Shown: in pieces, positions 25,201-34,097 of the stretch | Numbering within the stretch: position 1 is the stretch's first letter | Layout of the letters: each line of letters opens with the position of its first letter | NCBI RefSeq assembly: GCF_000735195.1 | Contig: NZ_JPIM01000021.1 | Coordinates: 1-48,478, forward strand | DNA length: 48,478 bases | Direction: 5' to 3' | Source: Chloroflexus sp. MS-G | Lineage (GTDB): Bacteria; Chloroflexota; Chloroflexia; Chloroflexales; Chloroflexaceae | The notes under the pieces: model-generated | What the model saw: only the letters and a program-made list of their open reading frames with translations | The model's database searches: none | What the model was told of the DNA's origin: nothing | Position numbers and translations under genes: made by a program

Positions 25201-26517
25201 TTAATCGGCTACCGCTAAACCCAACGCCTCGCGGGCCGCGCCTGCGACGAACAGTGAACCGGTAACGCAAATCAGATCATCTGCTGTTGCCAGCTCCTGG
25301 GCTTTGGCCAATGCCTCAGCCACAACTGGAACAATCTGGATCGGTGCCGAGGAAAACGGCGCCACCTCAGCAGCAATGCGGTCAAGGTCCATTGCTTTAG
25401 GATGACTTGATCGCGTAATGATCACGTGTGATGCATGGGGGACCAATGCAGCCGCGATGGCGGTAATGTCTTTGTCGCGGGAAGTACCAAGCACCAGAAT
25501 AAATCGGCGGTGTGGCAGTTCTTCGGTAATTGCCTGCCACAGCTTCTGCGCCGAATCGCCGTTGTGCGCGCCATCGATGAGAATCCGTGGTGGCCCTGCG
25601 ATCAACTCGAAGCGTCCAGGCCACCAGGCTTCAGCCAGGCCGCGCCGTATTGCCTGATCATCAATCGCCAGCCCCTGCTGCCGTAGCAGCAGCGCAGTGC
25701 CCATTGCCAGCCGGGCGTTCTCGCGCTGGAAAGCGCCACGCAAACGACCCGGTTGGGGAGCCGCCGGGTAAGCTAGCGGCTGACCAGTCGCGATCCAGGG
25801 TTCAACAGCATGCTCGGCAGCCAACCAGAGCGGCGCATTCACCGTCTGTGCTTCAGCAGCAAACACTGCGGCTGCATCAGGGTGTTGTGGTACGGTGATT
25901 GCTGGTACTCCTGTGCGCATAATGCCGGCCTTGTTGAACGCAATATCGTGCAGGGTTGGCCCCAGAATAGCCATATGGTCGAAACTAATTGACGAGATTA
26001 CCGAAACGAGAGGTGTTATGGTAGCGGCAGCGTCGTAACGACCACCTAACCCCACTTCAACCACTGCCAGATCAACCCGTGCTGCCGCAAAATGGCGCAT
26101 CGCGATCACAAAGCCAACGTCGAAGGTGCTGGGCCGTCCATACGTAGTGGCATCAAACGCCTCTACAACCGGTCGAACTTCATTGACCAGATCGATCAGC
26201 GTTGCCTGAGAGATTGGCTCGCGGTCAATCTGGATTCGTTCGCGGTATGAACTGAGATGGGGTGAAGTCCATAGACCAACCCGCAAGCCAGCAGCGCGAG
26301 CCATTGCTTCGATCAAGGCGCAGGTGCTACCTTTCCCCTTTGTACCGGCTACGACGACGGCGGCCAGATGTTGGTGGGGATTACCGGCATCGGCCAGCAA
26401 TGCCGTGATCCGCGCCAGGGCACGAGCTGCAATAGCCGGATCGGGTGATCCCTGGCGGGTAGGATCGATAAAGCTGTAGATGTAATCGAGTGCTGCCTGA
26501 TATGACTGAATCTGCAT
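25201..26517 (-). CDS. folC: Folylpolyglutamate synthase / dihydrofolate synthase
   Basis: FolC adds glutamate to dihydropteroate or folates using ATP. The 438-aa Mur-ligase-like protein has the P-loop VVVAGTKGKGSTCALIEAM, then GLWTSPHLSSYRERI, DLAVVEVGLGGRYDAAATI and ISFDHMAILGPTLHDIAFNKAGIM, then ILIDGAHNGDSAQKLW in the C-terminal domain. Length and motifs are normal. A GGAAG site is 8 nt before the ATG. It converges on the ABC permease gene. With the cyclo-ligase at 15429 it is one of two folate genes in the window. Confidence 0.94.
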   Translation of the reverse strand: MQIQSYQAALDYIYSFIDPTRQGSPDPAIAARALARITALLADAGNPHQHLAAVVVAGTKGKGSTCALIEAMARAAGLRVGLWTSPHLSSYRERIQIDREPISQATLIDLVNEVRPVVEAFDATTYGRPSTFDVGFVIAMRHFAAARVDLAVVEVGLGGRYDAAATITPLVSVISSISFDHMAILGPTLHDIAFNKAGIMRTGVPAITVPQHPDAAAVFAAEAQTVNAPLWLAAEHAVEPWIATGQPLAYPAAPQPGRLRGAFQRENARLAMGTALLLRQQGLAIDDQAIRRGLAEAWWPGRFELIAGPPRILIDGAHNGDSAQKLWQAITEELPHRRFILVLGTSRDKDITAIAAALVPHASHVIITRSSHPKAMDLDRIAAEVAPFSSAPIQIVPVVAEALAKAQELATADDLICVTGSLFVAGAAREALGLAVAD

Positions 26518-26731
26518 AGCTGAAACTTCCGCCGTGTGCTGTTCTAAAGCGGACTAATCCGCCTCTTGCGTGTATTGGCTTATCATACCATTGATAGGGC
26601 TTTCAAAGTTTCCGGTTTTCGGTTGGGCGAGATACTCCTTTCTCGCCCGCCGTGGGAGTGGAAAGAGGCTGGGGAGAAGGTGAAGAGGACCAGGCGCACA
26701 GTGCAGCACAGGCACCGTATGTACGAGCAGA

Positions 26732-26760
26732 TTGACGAACCGTATGAGATCGTCTATACT
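26732..26760 (+). promoter_or_regulatory. Promoter of the nurA/HAS-barrel operon
   Basis: TTGACG (26732-26737) and TATACT (26755-26760) are spaced by exactly 17 bp, and the nurA ATG lies 33 bases beyond. Confidence 0.72.
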
Positions 26761-26793
26761 CAACGACACGAACGGATGAGCGAAGGGGTGAAT

Positions 26794-28005
26794 ATGAGCC
26801 TGAATCTCGCTGCATTGAGTGAACAGATTCGCACCATGAGCCAGCAAGTGGCGCTTACCGTTCGTCAACGCGATGAGCAGCTTGCGCAGCTTCGCCAACG
26901 TTATCTGGATGAAACCGGTCGTGAGCAATATTGGGCAAAAGCTGTTGAGTTAAGTAAAGATTCTGCGCACTGGCTGTTGGCCGAGCCGATTGAACCGCTA
27001 AATACTGTTCGCGATCTTGGTGATATACCTACCGACTATGCAGTTGTCGCGACCGATGGCTCGCATATTGATGTTGATCGACACGGTGAGGTCAATTGCT
27101 ATCTGATCAACATCGGTCAAGTCTACATCCGGTATGGTGATCAGCCGGAAGCGTACCTCGAATCGTCACCCCAGCTCTATTTCACGGAAGCGGATCTGTA
27201 CATTGCCAATGAGACACAGCGCATCCCGATTGAGGGGGCCTTGCTGAGTATACGGCGTGACATCGAGGAAGGGGTTGCCCTGGGTCGTTTAGCCGGACAA
27301 TACCTTGCTCGGCTTACTATTCCCCGGCTGGCATTGCAAGATGGTACCCTGATCCGTTGGGCACTGGCAAATGCCGAACCGCCGATCCGTGATCACTATT
27401 TGCGCCAATACCTGGCCTATCTGGAGCAGATGCAGCAGTACGGAATCCCGGTTGCTTCATACATTAGTCGGACTCGTTCGCCGGAAGTGATGGGATTAGT
27501 GCGGCTCATGCTCTGTCCTGATGTGAATGTTGATGGCCAGCGTGGTGCGAATTGTATGCAATGTAGCGATGCCAAGCGTGGTAAAATCCCATCGTGTATG
27601 ATCTGTCAAAATCTGATTGATGCCGATCTCTTCGCACCACGTTTACAAGAAGGTCAGCGTGGCCCTCTATTTCGCTCGTTCAGTCGGATCAGCATTGAAG
27701 GGTATGAACATCACCAGATTCACTTTTTCTTTCTCCGTATTGGCCGTGAACTGGCACGGGTCGAGATGCCGGCGTGGGTAGCGACGAACCCGCAGTTGGT
27801 TGACCACGTTCACGCACTAGTGTATGATCAGGCGGCACGTGGGCAGGGCTATCCGGTGGCATTGCAACGGGCGCACGAACAGGCGGTGATTCGGAGTCCT
27901 GAACGGCGTGTCTTTGAACAAATGGTTGCTGGTGCATTGCGTCAGGCCGAACTATCTCCTGGTTTCTCGGCAAAGCGTGAGAGTAAACAGTTCGTGCAAG
28001 GGTAG
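26794..28005 (+). CDS. NurA-domain nuclease with two CxxC pairs
   Basis: The 403-aa protein has a NurA nuclease domain: the metal-binding strand VVATDGSHIDVDRHGE with Asp88, PRLALQDGTLIRWAL, VASYISRTRS and IHFFFLRIGRELARVEMPAW. NurA is a 5'-3' DNA nuclease that normally works with the HerA translocase in end resection. A Cys-rich insert, Cys254-x2-Cys257-x10-Cys268-x2-Cys271, could hold Zn or an iron-sulfur cluster. The ATG at 26794 follows an AAGGGGTG site; upstream in-frame starts precede the promoter. The next gene begins three bases after its stop. Confidence 0.85.
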   Translation: MSLNLAALSEQIRTMSQQVALTVRQRDEQLAQLRQRYLDETGREQYWAKAVELSKDSAHWLLAEPIEPLNTVRDLGDIPTDYAVVATDGSHIDVDRHGEVNCYLINIGQVYIRYGDQPEAYLESSPQLYFTEADLYIANETQRIPIEGALLSIRRDIEEGVALGRLAGQYLARLTIPRLALQDGTLIRWALANAEPPIRDHYLRQYLAYLEQMQQYGIPVASYISRTRSPEVMGLVRLMLCPDVNVDGQRGANCMQCSDAKRGKIPSCMICQNLIDADLFAPRLQEGQRGPLFRSFSRISIEGYEHHQIHFFFLRIGRELARVEMPAWVATNPQLVDHVHALVYDQAARGQGYPVALQRAHEQAVIRSPERRVFEQMVAGALRQAELSPGFSAKRESKQFVQG

Positions 28006-28008
28006 CGT

Positions 28009-28626
28009 ATGACTTCAGGAGCGCAGAACGGTCGGATAGGCGAGGTACTCGAATCTTCGACTACCCATTTCGTTGCTGCTTCGTATAAGGTACTCGAATC
28101 ACCACCATTCGGCGCGTTGGTACGGGCAACAACGACCGATCAATCGTTGGTAGTCTACGGTCTGGTGTACAATATCCACACCGGCAGCCGTGAACCAGGT
28201 GGACGGGCAGTGGTGCGCGGTCGGACATACACGGGTCGGCTGCTCTACGACGACGAGATTTATCGTGCGCATCCCGATCTTGGTGAGGTGCTCCAGACGG
28301 AATTTGCTGCGTTGACGGTTGGTTATCGGCACAATGGTCGCTTGATGCAGCGGTTGCCACCACAACCGCCGCCGGTACATTATTCGGTCTATGCCTGTAG
28401 CGACGAAGAATTGGTTACATTTGGTGAACATCTGGATTTTCTGCGCACCCTCTTGCTGACGTCTGGGTTGCCAACCGATGAGTTGCTTACGGCAGCGGTA
28501 CGAACTATCGCGATGGCGCGACGTGATGGCCCAACCTATCTGATACGTGTGGGGCGCGAGCTGGCCCGTCTGTTGAAAGATGATTATGACCGGTTGACGG
28601 CCCTGCTCTCCCGGCTCCGCCCCTGA
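28009..28626 (+). CDS. Stand-alone HAS-barrel domain protein
   Basis: The 205-aa protein starts with GRIGEVLESSTTHFVAASY, LGALVRA-like strands (ALVRATTTDQSLVVYGLVYN) and then RAHPDL and LQTEFAALTVGY. This matches the HAS-barrel, the small beta-barrel at the N-terminus of HerA and of F1 ATPase subunits. Here it has no ATPase domain; the C-terminal part is helical (LTAAVRTIAMARRD; RELARLLKDDYDRL). It lies three bases after nurA, so the two are co-transcribed. It could bridge NurA to HerA, encoded elsewhere. Assignment rests on motif resemblance. Confidence 0.68.
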   Translation: MTSGAQNGRIGEVLESSTTHFVAASYKVLESPPFGALVRATTTDQSLVVYGLVYNIHTGSREPGGRAVVRGRTYTGRLLYDDEIYRAHPDLGEVLQTEFAALTVGYRHNGRLMQRLPPQPPPVHYSVYACSDEELVTFGEHLDFLRTLLLTSGLPTDELLTAAVRTIAMARRDGPTYLIRVGRELARLLKDDYDRLTALLSRLRP

Positions 28627-28796
28627 TGTTGAGAGCCTGGGCATGTATCCACCGACAGTAGCTTGCTGTTCATCTCTTCTCAGAGACGATGAAGTAGTGT
28701 GGTATAAGGTGTAGAGTTCCTGTAAAGTTCGATGATAATCTTGTTGCACAAAGGCTGAGATTGATTGCCTGCTGTGCCGAAGATTGGAGAGCGTGC

Positions 28797-29825
28797 ATGC
28801 TCCTTCTTGACGCTGCGTTTCAGGTTAACGCTAATCCGCTACCCAGTGCTGCTGTTGTAGCGCGGAGTGCTGAAGACATCGGCTTTGCCGCGTTATGGGC
28901 GCCAGAGACAGCCCATAACCCGTTTCTGGCTTTAACCATTGCTGCCGAGCATACGCATCATCTGACCATCGGCACAGCGGTAGCCATTGCATTTCCGCGT
29001 AGCCCAATGGTCACTGCCCAGATTGCGTGGGATTTGGCCGGTTTCAGTGGTGGACGTTTTATCCTGGGGCTGGGTACTCAGGTGAAGGCGCATATCGAGC
29101 GTCGGTTTAGTAGTGTGTGGGACTCACCGGTCGGACGACTCCGTGATTATATCGGCGCTTTACGGGCCATCTGGCGCTGCTGGCAGACCGGCGAGAAACT
29201 CGATTACCGTGGTCAATATTACCAGCATACCTTAATGACACCGTTCTTCAGCCCTGGTCCTATCGCGCACCCTGAGATTCCGATCTATATTGCCGGTGTC
29301 AATACCGGTCTTGCCCATTTGGCCGGTGAGGTTTGCGATGGTTTTCATGCTCACCCGCTGAGTAGTGCCCGCTACTTGCGGGAAGTGCTGCGACCGCACA
29401 TTGCTGCTGGTGCCGCAGCAGCCGGTAGAGAACCATCAGCCTGTGTGATTGCCGGTAGTGCATTGGTCATTACCGGTCACGACACAAAAGAACGTGAACG
29501 AATGCGTGCATTCGTCCGGCAACAAATTGCGTTCTACGCTTCCACGCCAACCTATCGCGCTGTGCTGGAATGCCATGGTTGGGGCGAATTGGGTGAAGAG
29601 TTGTCACGGTTAGCCGCTCAGCAGCGTTGGGCCGAGATGAGCAACCTGATCGATGATACGATGGTGGCAACGTTTGCCGTGGAAGCCGATCCCGCCGATT
29701 TACCGGCAGCGTTGCGTGAACGCTATGAGGGATTGTTGGATCGCGTAGCCCTGTATATGCCATTCATTCCGGGTGAGCGTGATGCGTTCTGGCGTCATCT
29801 CACTACTTCGCTTAATGGTCGGTAA
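28797..29825 (+). CDS. LLM-class F420-dependent oxidoreductase (TIGR03617-like)
   Basis: This 342-aa luciferase-like TIM-barrel protein resembles the F420-dependent LLM family: AEDIGFAALWAPETAHNPF, IGTAVAIAFPRSPMVTAQIA, GRFILGLGTQVKAHIERRF and PEIPIYIAGVNTGLAHLAGE. Such enzymes transfer hydride with deazaflavin F420 or FMN; the cofactor cannot be fixed from sequence. GGAGAG precedes the ATG at 28797; a start at 28761 is less likely. The next gene, an aminotransferase, follows after three bases and is in the same operon. Confidence 0.85.
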   Translation: MLLLDAAFQVNANPLPSAAVVARSAEDIGFAALWAPETAHNPFLALTIAAEHTHHLTIGTAVAIAFPRSPMVTAQIAWDLAGFSGGRFILGLGTQVKAHIERRFSSVWDSPVGRLRDYIGALRAIWRCWQTGEKLDYRGQYYQHTLMTPFFSPGPIAHPEIPIYIAGVNTGLAHLAGEVCDGFHAHPLSSARYLREVLRPHIAAGAAAAGREPSACVIAGSALVITGHDTKERERMRAFVRQQIAFYASTPTYRAVLECHGWGELGEELSRLAAQQRWAEMSNLIDDTMVATFAVEADPADLPAALRERYEGLLDRVALYMPFIPGERDAFWRHLTTSLNGR

Positions 29826-29828
29826 GCG

Positions 29829-30971
29829 ATGCCTGGTGTCTTCTCACAGCTTGACTTGACGCCAAACCGGTTGACATTAGCGCGAGATGCACGGGCGGCA
29901 CAGGGTGATTTGATCGATCTGACCAGCAGTAATCCGACGACGCAGGGTCTGATCTTTCCTGCCGAAATTCTGGCTGCTGCCGCTGCTTCCTACTGGTCTA
30001 CACGTTGCTATCATCCGGATCCGCACGGTGATCTGGCAGCACGCACGGCAGTGGTTGAATACTACGCACGTCGTTCGCCGCCGCTCGTGCTTCAGCCTGA
30101 CGACGTATTTCTGACGGCCAGTACGAGTGAAGCTTATAGTTTGCTTTTCGCTCTGCTGGCCGATCCCGGTGATAATCTGCTCGTGCCAAACGTTACCTAC
30201 CCGCTCTTTGAATACCTCGCAGCACTGCGTAACCTTGAACTACGTTTTTACCAGCTTGATGAAGAACGAAACTGGCGGATTAATGCCCGGTCGCTACGCC
30301 GTGCAGTCGATGAACGCACACGGGCGATTATCATTGTCTCGCCGCATAATCCTACCGGAGCAATTGTAGATGCTCCACTGGCAACCCTTGATTTATTGGG
30401 TATACCGGTCATCTGTGATGAGGTGTTTGCCCCGTTTACGTATGCGGTATCGGACACACCGCCGTTGGCTGCTCTGCATCCTGATCTGCCGCTGTTTACC
30501 TTGAACGGTATCTCAAAACTCTTTGCTTTACCTGATCTCAAATTGGGCTGGATCGTTCTCAACCGACCGGCACGAGTCTTTGCCCCACGTCTTGAATTGT
30601 TGAACGATACTTTGTTAGGCGCTAATGCCTTAAGTCAGCATCTCTTACCAACCTTGTTTGCGCAGGGTGAAACCTTTGTGCGTATGATGGTTGATCGAGT
30701 ACGGGCCAATCTGACCCTGGCTCTGCAACGATTTGCCGATCATCCACGCATTCATGCTCGACCACCCGCCGGTGGGTATTATCTCTTTCCGGCTATTGAT
30801 GGGTGGGCTGATGAAGAGCGACTGGTGCTCTATCTCCTCGAACGGGGCGTGTTTGTGCATCCAGGCTACTTCTATGGCGAGGTTCCCGGTTGTCATATTA
30901 TGCTATCGGCACTGACTGAACCGACAACCTTTGCCGTCGGTGTCGAACGTCTCTATGCGGCACTGATTTAG
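29829..30971 (+). CDS. PLP-dependent aminotransferase, class I/II
   Basis: The 380-aa enzyme has the fold-type I aminotransferase motifs: DLTSSNPTTQGL at the N-terminus, IVSPHNPTGAIV, VICDEVFAPF with the PLP-ring Asp, NGISKLFALPDLKLGW with the Schiff-base Lys, and a late PAGGYYLFPAID. It transfers amino groups between an amino acid and a keto acid; the specific substrate is unclear. It is co-transcribed with the LLM oxidoreductase three bases upstream, and a hairpin with a T-tract follows. Confidence 0.9.
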   Translation: MPGVFSQLDLTPNRLTLARDARAAQGDLIDLTSSNPTTQGLIFPAEILAAAAASYWSTRCYHPDPHGDLAARTAVVEYYARRSPPLVLQPDDVFLTASTSEAYSLLFALLADPGDNLLVPNVTYPLFEYLAALRNLELRFYQLDEERNWRINARSLRRAVDERTRAIIIVSPHNPTGAIVDAPLATLDLLGIPVICDEVFAPFTYAVSDTPPLAALHPDLPLFTLNGISKLFALPDLKLGWIVLNRPARVFAPRLELLNDTLLGANALSQHLLPTLFAQGETFVRMMVDRVRANLTLALQRFADHPRIHARPPAGGYYLFPAIDGWADEERLVLYLLERGVFVHPGYFYGEVPGCHIMLSALTEPTTFAVGVERLYAALI

Positions 30972-30986
30972 AGTTGTTCATATCAC

Positions 30987-31013
30987 GACAAGCGCATTAG
31001 TGTTGTCTTTTTT
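30987..31013 (+). terminator. Intrinsic terminator after the aminotransferase operon
   Basis: GACAA-G-CGC pairs with GTG-TTGTC with one bulged G around ATTA, followed directly by six T, 15 bases past the stop. Confidence 0.6.
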
Positions 31014-31083
31014 ACTATCCCACTTCATTTTACACCTGGCAGTAGGAGAACTTCGTTTGTAGCTCATTCTATCGGTCAGACTA

Positions 31084-31112
31084 TTGCAGAGGGTTGTATC
31101 GTCGTGTATAAT
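31084..31112 (+). promoter_or_regulatory. Promoter of the sortase/surface-protein pair
   Basis: TTGCAG (31084-31089) and TATAAT (31107-31112) are spaced by 17 bp; the sortase ATG lies 45 bases beyond. This rules out the longer in-frame start at 31104. Confidence 0.68.
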
Positions 31113-31157
31113 TCTTGCAATTGGCTTGCCGGTACAGGCTTCAGAAACAGCAAAGCA

Positions 31158-32057
31158 ATGACCACTTTTCCGCAGCACCGTGCTTCAAGTCGACGGTCGT
31201 CACCGACACCGGTACCACCTACCGGCGATCACGAATTGCTGCAACAATTACTTCTACACGATCTCCCAGCCCGACGCGATCCACTCCGTCCGATACAGCT
31301 GCGCTCGCACGCCGCGTATCGCCGAGATGCACTGCAAGGTTTTCTAGTGCGTACCTGGGTTGATCGCGTCTTGTTCATCGCCGAGCTAACCCTCTTCGGC
31401 GCAATGATCATCGTTTTTGCCTACTGGCTGATCGATGGCTACGGACGTGATTGGTGGCGGGCATGGTGGGGGTCTGCCTCACCATCGGGTATAGTTGTCA
31501 CCACACCGGTCGTTATACCGACACCGGTTTCACCGCCAGCAGCAGCTCCGCATCTCCCGGCATTGCCCTTTACCGCACCCGAATTGGTGGTTGAGCCAGC
31601 CGATTATCTTGCGCCGCAAACGCATATTCAACCTCTCCCCAAAACAGATCCGCGACCGCAACGGCTACGTATTCCGGCTATTCAACTCGATACACCAGTG
31701 TATGAGGTTTTTGTCGTAGATGGTGCCTGGCAGGTCGCAGAATATGCTGCTGGCTACCATCATGGCACAGCTCTGCCTGGTCATACCGGCAATACCGTGT
31801 TGTCCGGTCATGCCGGATTACGTGGCGCGGTATTTCGTGATCTTCCAGCACTCAAGATCGGTGATGAGATATTTCTAGAGACGGGTGGCTGGTCATATCG
31901 CTATCGTGTGCGCGACATGCGCAATGTCTGGCCTACACAGGTTGAAGTGATGGATCCGACACCAACGCCTGTGCTTACGCTGATTACCTGTACCAACTGG
32001 GATACGCAGCGCCTGATCGTCATCGCCGATCTGATCGATTCGCGTCCGCGCAGTTGA
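31158..32057 (+). CDS. Sortase
   Basis: This 299-aa transpeptidase has a single membrane helix (about residues 70-92), a Pro/Thr-rich linker and a sortase domain. The catalytic residues are visible: His218 in VLSGHAG, Cys278 in LTLITCTNW, and Arg285 in DTQRLIVIA. The TLxTC and RL pattern is standard. The long N-terminal cytoplasmic tail (about 70 residues, Pro- and Arg-rich) is unusual. It would cut a sorting signal in a surface protein and link it to the wall; the adjacent gene encodes a protein with such a signal. The ribosome binding site is weak. Confidence 0.9.
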   Translation: MTTFPQHRASSRRSSPTPVPPTGDHELLQQLLLHDLPARRDPLRPIQLRSHAAYRRDALQGFLVRTWVDRVLFIAELTLFGAMIIVFAYWLIDGYGRDWWRAWWGSASPSGIVVTTPVVIPTPVSPPAAAPHLPALPFTAPELVVEPADYLAPQTHIQPLPKTDPRPQRLRIPAIQLDTPVYEVFVVDGAWQVAEYAAGYHHGTALPGHTGNTVLSGHAGLRGAVFRDLPALKIGDEIFLETGGWSYRYRVRDMRNVWPTQVEVMDPTPTPVLTLITCTNWDTQRLIVIADLIDSRPRS

Positions 32058-32071
32058 GGCGAGGGGTCTGT

Positions 32072-33976
32072 ATGCCGCCAAAATCTTCACCTTCAGCTCA
32101 GTTTCCTTCCGGTCGAGGCCGTGGGCCAGCACCCTGGACGATCTGGGAGCTGATGGCGATTGCAGTAAGTATTTTGATGATTGTTGTTCCACTCGTTGTA
32201 GAAGGACTGAACTGGATTCAACCGCCAATTGCGCCTGCGCAGGGGTTGATGGAAGCTACTGGGCCAACGATTGAGCTAGAACAGCGTCCGCCCACATTTA
32301 CACCGGCACCGACAAATACGCCGACATCTGGGACAGCGACCCCAGTTACGCCGACACCGGTCACGCCGACGGCTGATACGCCGACGCCGGTCACACCGAC
32401 GGCTGATACGCCGACGCCAGTTACACCGACACCGGTCACACCGACGGCTGTCACCCCTACACCGGTTACAACAACGCCGATTCCAACGTTTACTCCCTCG
32501 CCGACACCGGGCGCGACTCGGGTTACGAAAGTTGCCTCACTCACAACGGTGAGTATTGGTCAAGAATTCAGCTATAGTCTGTCGGTTACAACCCAGAGTG
32601 ATACTCCAATCACCCTCACCTTGCGCGATGTACTGGATTCTAATCTGGAGCTTTTGAGTGCTTCGGCGTTTGGTGGTAGCTGTTCTACCGGTCAAACAGT
32701 TGTCTGTACGCTAACTGTAAGCAGGTTTAATCCCGCTTCGGTAACTCTGCAAGTGCGGGTACGACCGTCTGCTAGCGAAGGATCTAATATTCCTAATCAG
32801 GCTGTACTGGAACAGGGGAGCCAGCAAGTTGGGGTCTCTAATGTAGTTACAGTGCGGGTGTTGGGGAGTGTTCCTCCTACCGCGCAGATTACGAATACTC
32901 CGACCCAGGTTGAAACTGATACTCCAACCCCGGTCACACCAATAGTAGTGACGGTAACACCTATAACGACCGTTACGCCAGTAGCAACTAATACTCCGGT
33001 TGCTTCACCTGTACCATCTACACCACGACCGACATCGCCGCCTCAACCACGCCCGCCTGAACCGCCACCGCCTCCAACTGCGCCGCTACCAGCTCCGACC
33101 GAACCACCGGTCGTCTTACCAACGGAGCCACCGCTGCCAACGCTGGTGGTGACAGTTGCGCCTCGGCCAACAGCGACACCACGACCTCGACCTCCAGCGT
33201 CACCGACTAGAACTCCGACGCCGGAGGCTTCGCCGACTCCAACCGAGCCACCAGCACCGGCTGTCTTCGGGGAGAGTGATCTGCTCTTGCGGCTGACAAG
33301 TGATTGGGGGAGCGCCTATGCCGATCAAGACATTGTCTTTACCATCGTGCTGGGAAATACTCATCCGGCTCAGACAGTAAGTGCCGTGAATGTACGTAGT
33401 GTGATGCCTTCTAACCTGCGCATTCTGAGTGCAAGTGCGAGTCGTGGTTCCGATCCGACCATCAATGGCCAGACGGTTACCTACGTCGCGCCCGATCTGG
33501 CGCCTGGTGAGCGGATTGAAATCAATATTGCGACCCGCATCCGTCCGAATGTGGCAACCGGTACCTTGCTGGTGGTGCAGGCCCAGGCGACCTATCGTGA
33601 GCTGAATCGACCGGTTTTCTCGAACATCAGTACGGTGCTGGTGGTGGGAGAGCAGCAGGCTGCGACCGCGACCGCAACCCTTGCACCGGTCGTCAGTCCA
33701 ACCTTCACGACGACGGCTGTGCCTGTCACGGCTACACTGACTCTTTCACCTGTTGCTACTGCTACGGCAACGTCCTCTGTGGTGTTGGGTAGTGGTTCTT
33801 CAGCGACCGCTACTGCTACGCCATCAGCAACTGTGGTGGTGGTAGGTGGTCAGACCGGTGGAACAGCACCGTTACCAAACACGAGTGCCGGAATTCCATT
33901 CCTTGGTGTGCTGCTGCTTGGCGCAACCTTGCTAACGCGCACGATCCGTCTGCATCGTGCCCGCGAGCGAATCTGA
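32072..33976 (+). CDS. Surface protein with DUF11 repeats and LPNTS sorting signal
   Basis: The 634-aa protein has an N-terminal membrane helix (about 23-47), Pro/Thr-rich linkers, two DUF11-like immunoglobulin-type repeats (FSYSLSVTTQSDTPITLTL; IVFTIVLGNTHPAQTVSAV), and a C-terminal sorting signal: LPNTS at residues 601-605, a hydrophobic helix (GIPFLGVLLLGATLL) and a basic tail RTIRLHRARERI. It is the probable substrate of the sortase encoded 14 bases upstream. The motif has Ser in place of the Gly of LPxTG. GAGGGG precedes the ATG; an earlier start at 32054 is less likely. Confidence 0.87.
   Translation: MPPKSSPSAQFPSGRGRGPAPWTIWELMAIAVSILMIVVPLVVEGLNWIQPPIAPAQGLMEATGPTIELEQRPPTFTPAPTNTPTSGTATPVTPTPVTPTADTPTPVTPTADTPTPVTPTPVTPTAVTPTPVTTTPIPTFTPSPTPGATRVTKVASLTTVSIGQEFSYSLSVTTQSDTPITLTLRDVLDSNLELLSASAFGGSCSTGQTVVCTLTVSRFNPASVTLQVRVRPSASEGSNIPNQAVLEQGSQQVGVSNVVTVRVLGSVPPTAQITNTPTQVETDTPTPVTPIVVTVTPITTVTPVATNTPVASPVPSTPRPTSPPQPRPPEPPPPPTAPLPAPTEPPVVLPTEPPLPTLVVTVAPRPTATPRPRPPASPTRTPTPEASPTPTEPPAPAVFGESDLLLRLTSDWGSAYADQDIVFTIVLGNTHPAQTVSAVNVRSVMPSNLRILSASASRGSDPTINGQTVTYVAPDLAPGERIEINIATRIRPNVATGTLLVVQAQATYRELNRPVFSNISTVLVVGEQQAATATATLAPVVSPTFTTTAVPVTATLTLSPVATATATSSVVLGSGSSATATATPSATVVVVGGQTGGTAPLPNTSAGIPFLGVLLLGATLLTRTIRLHRARERI
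32371..32430 (+). repeat. 30-bp tandem repeat in the Pro/Thr linker
   Basis: Two near-identical 30-base units run 32371-32400 and 32401-32430, encoding the ten-residue ADTPTPVTPT. Less regular copies of PTPVTPT extend on both sides (about 32340-32470). This is a coding low-complexity linker prone to slippage. Confidence 0.85.
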
Positions 33977-34097
33977 TAGCGACGGCTGCGTTTGTACCGT
34001 ACCATTTGCCCCTCTTCCCTCTTACTTTGGGTTGAGGGGCGAAGGTGAAGGTTTGAGGAACAATACGTTACCGCTCGAACTGCTCCAGGTTAGACAT

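Noticed and set aside
26566..26793. 76-residue N-terminal extension of NurA
   Set aside because: It starts upstream of the TTGACG/TATACT promoter and runs through repeat-like DNA; the ATG at 26794 has a good ribosome binding site.
32340..32470. Regular 30-bp repeats that might suggest a CRISPR array
   Set aside because: Repeats are head-to-tail without spacers and encode a Pro/Thr linker in frame.
32218..32544. Antisense 108-codon open frame rich in Val and Gly
   Set aside because: It is the complement of the PTPVTPT repeat coding sequence and has repeat-driven composition only.
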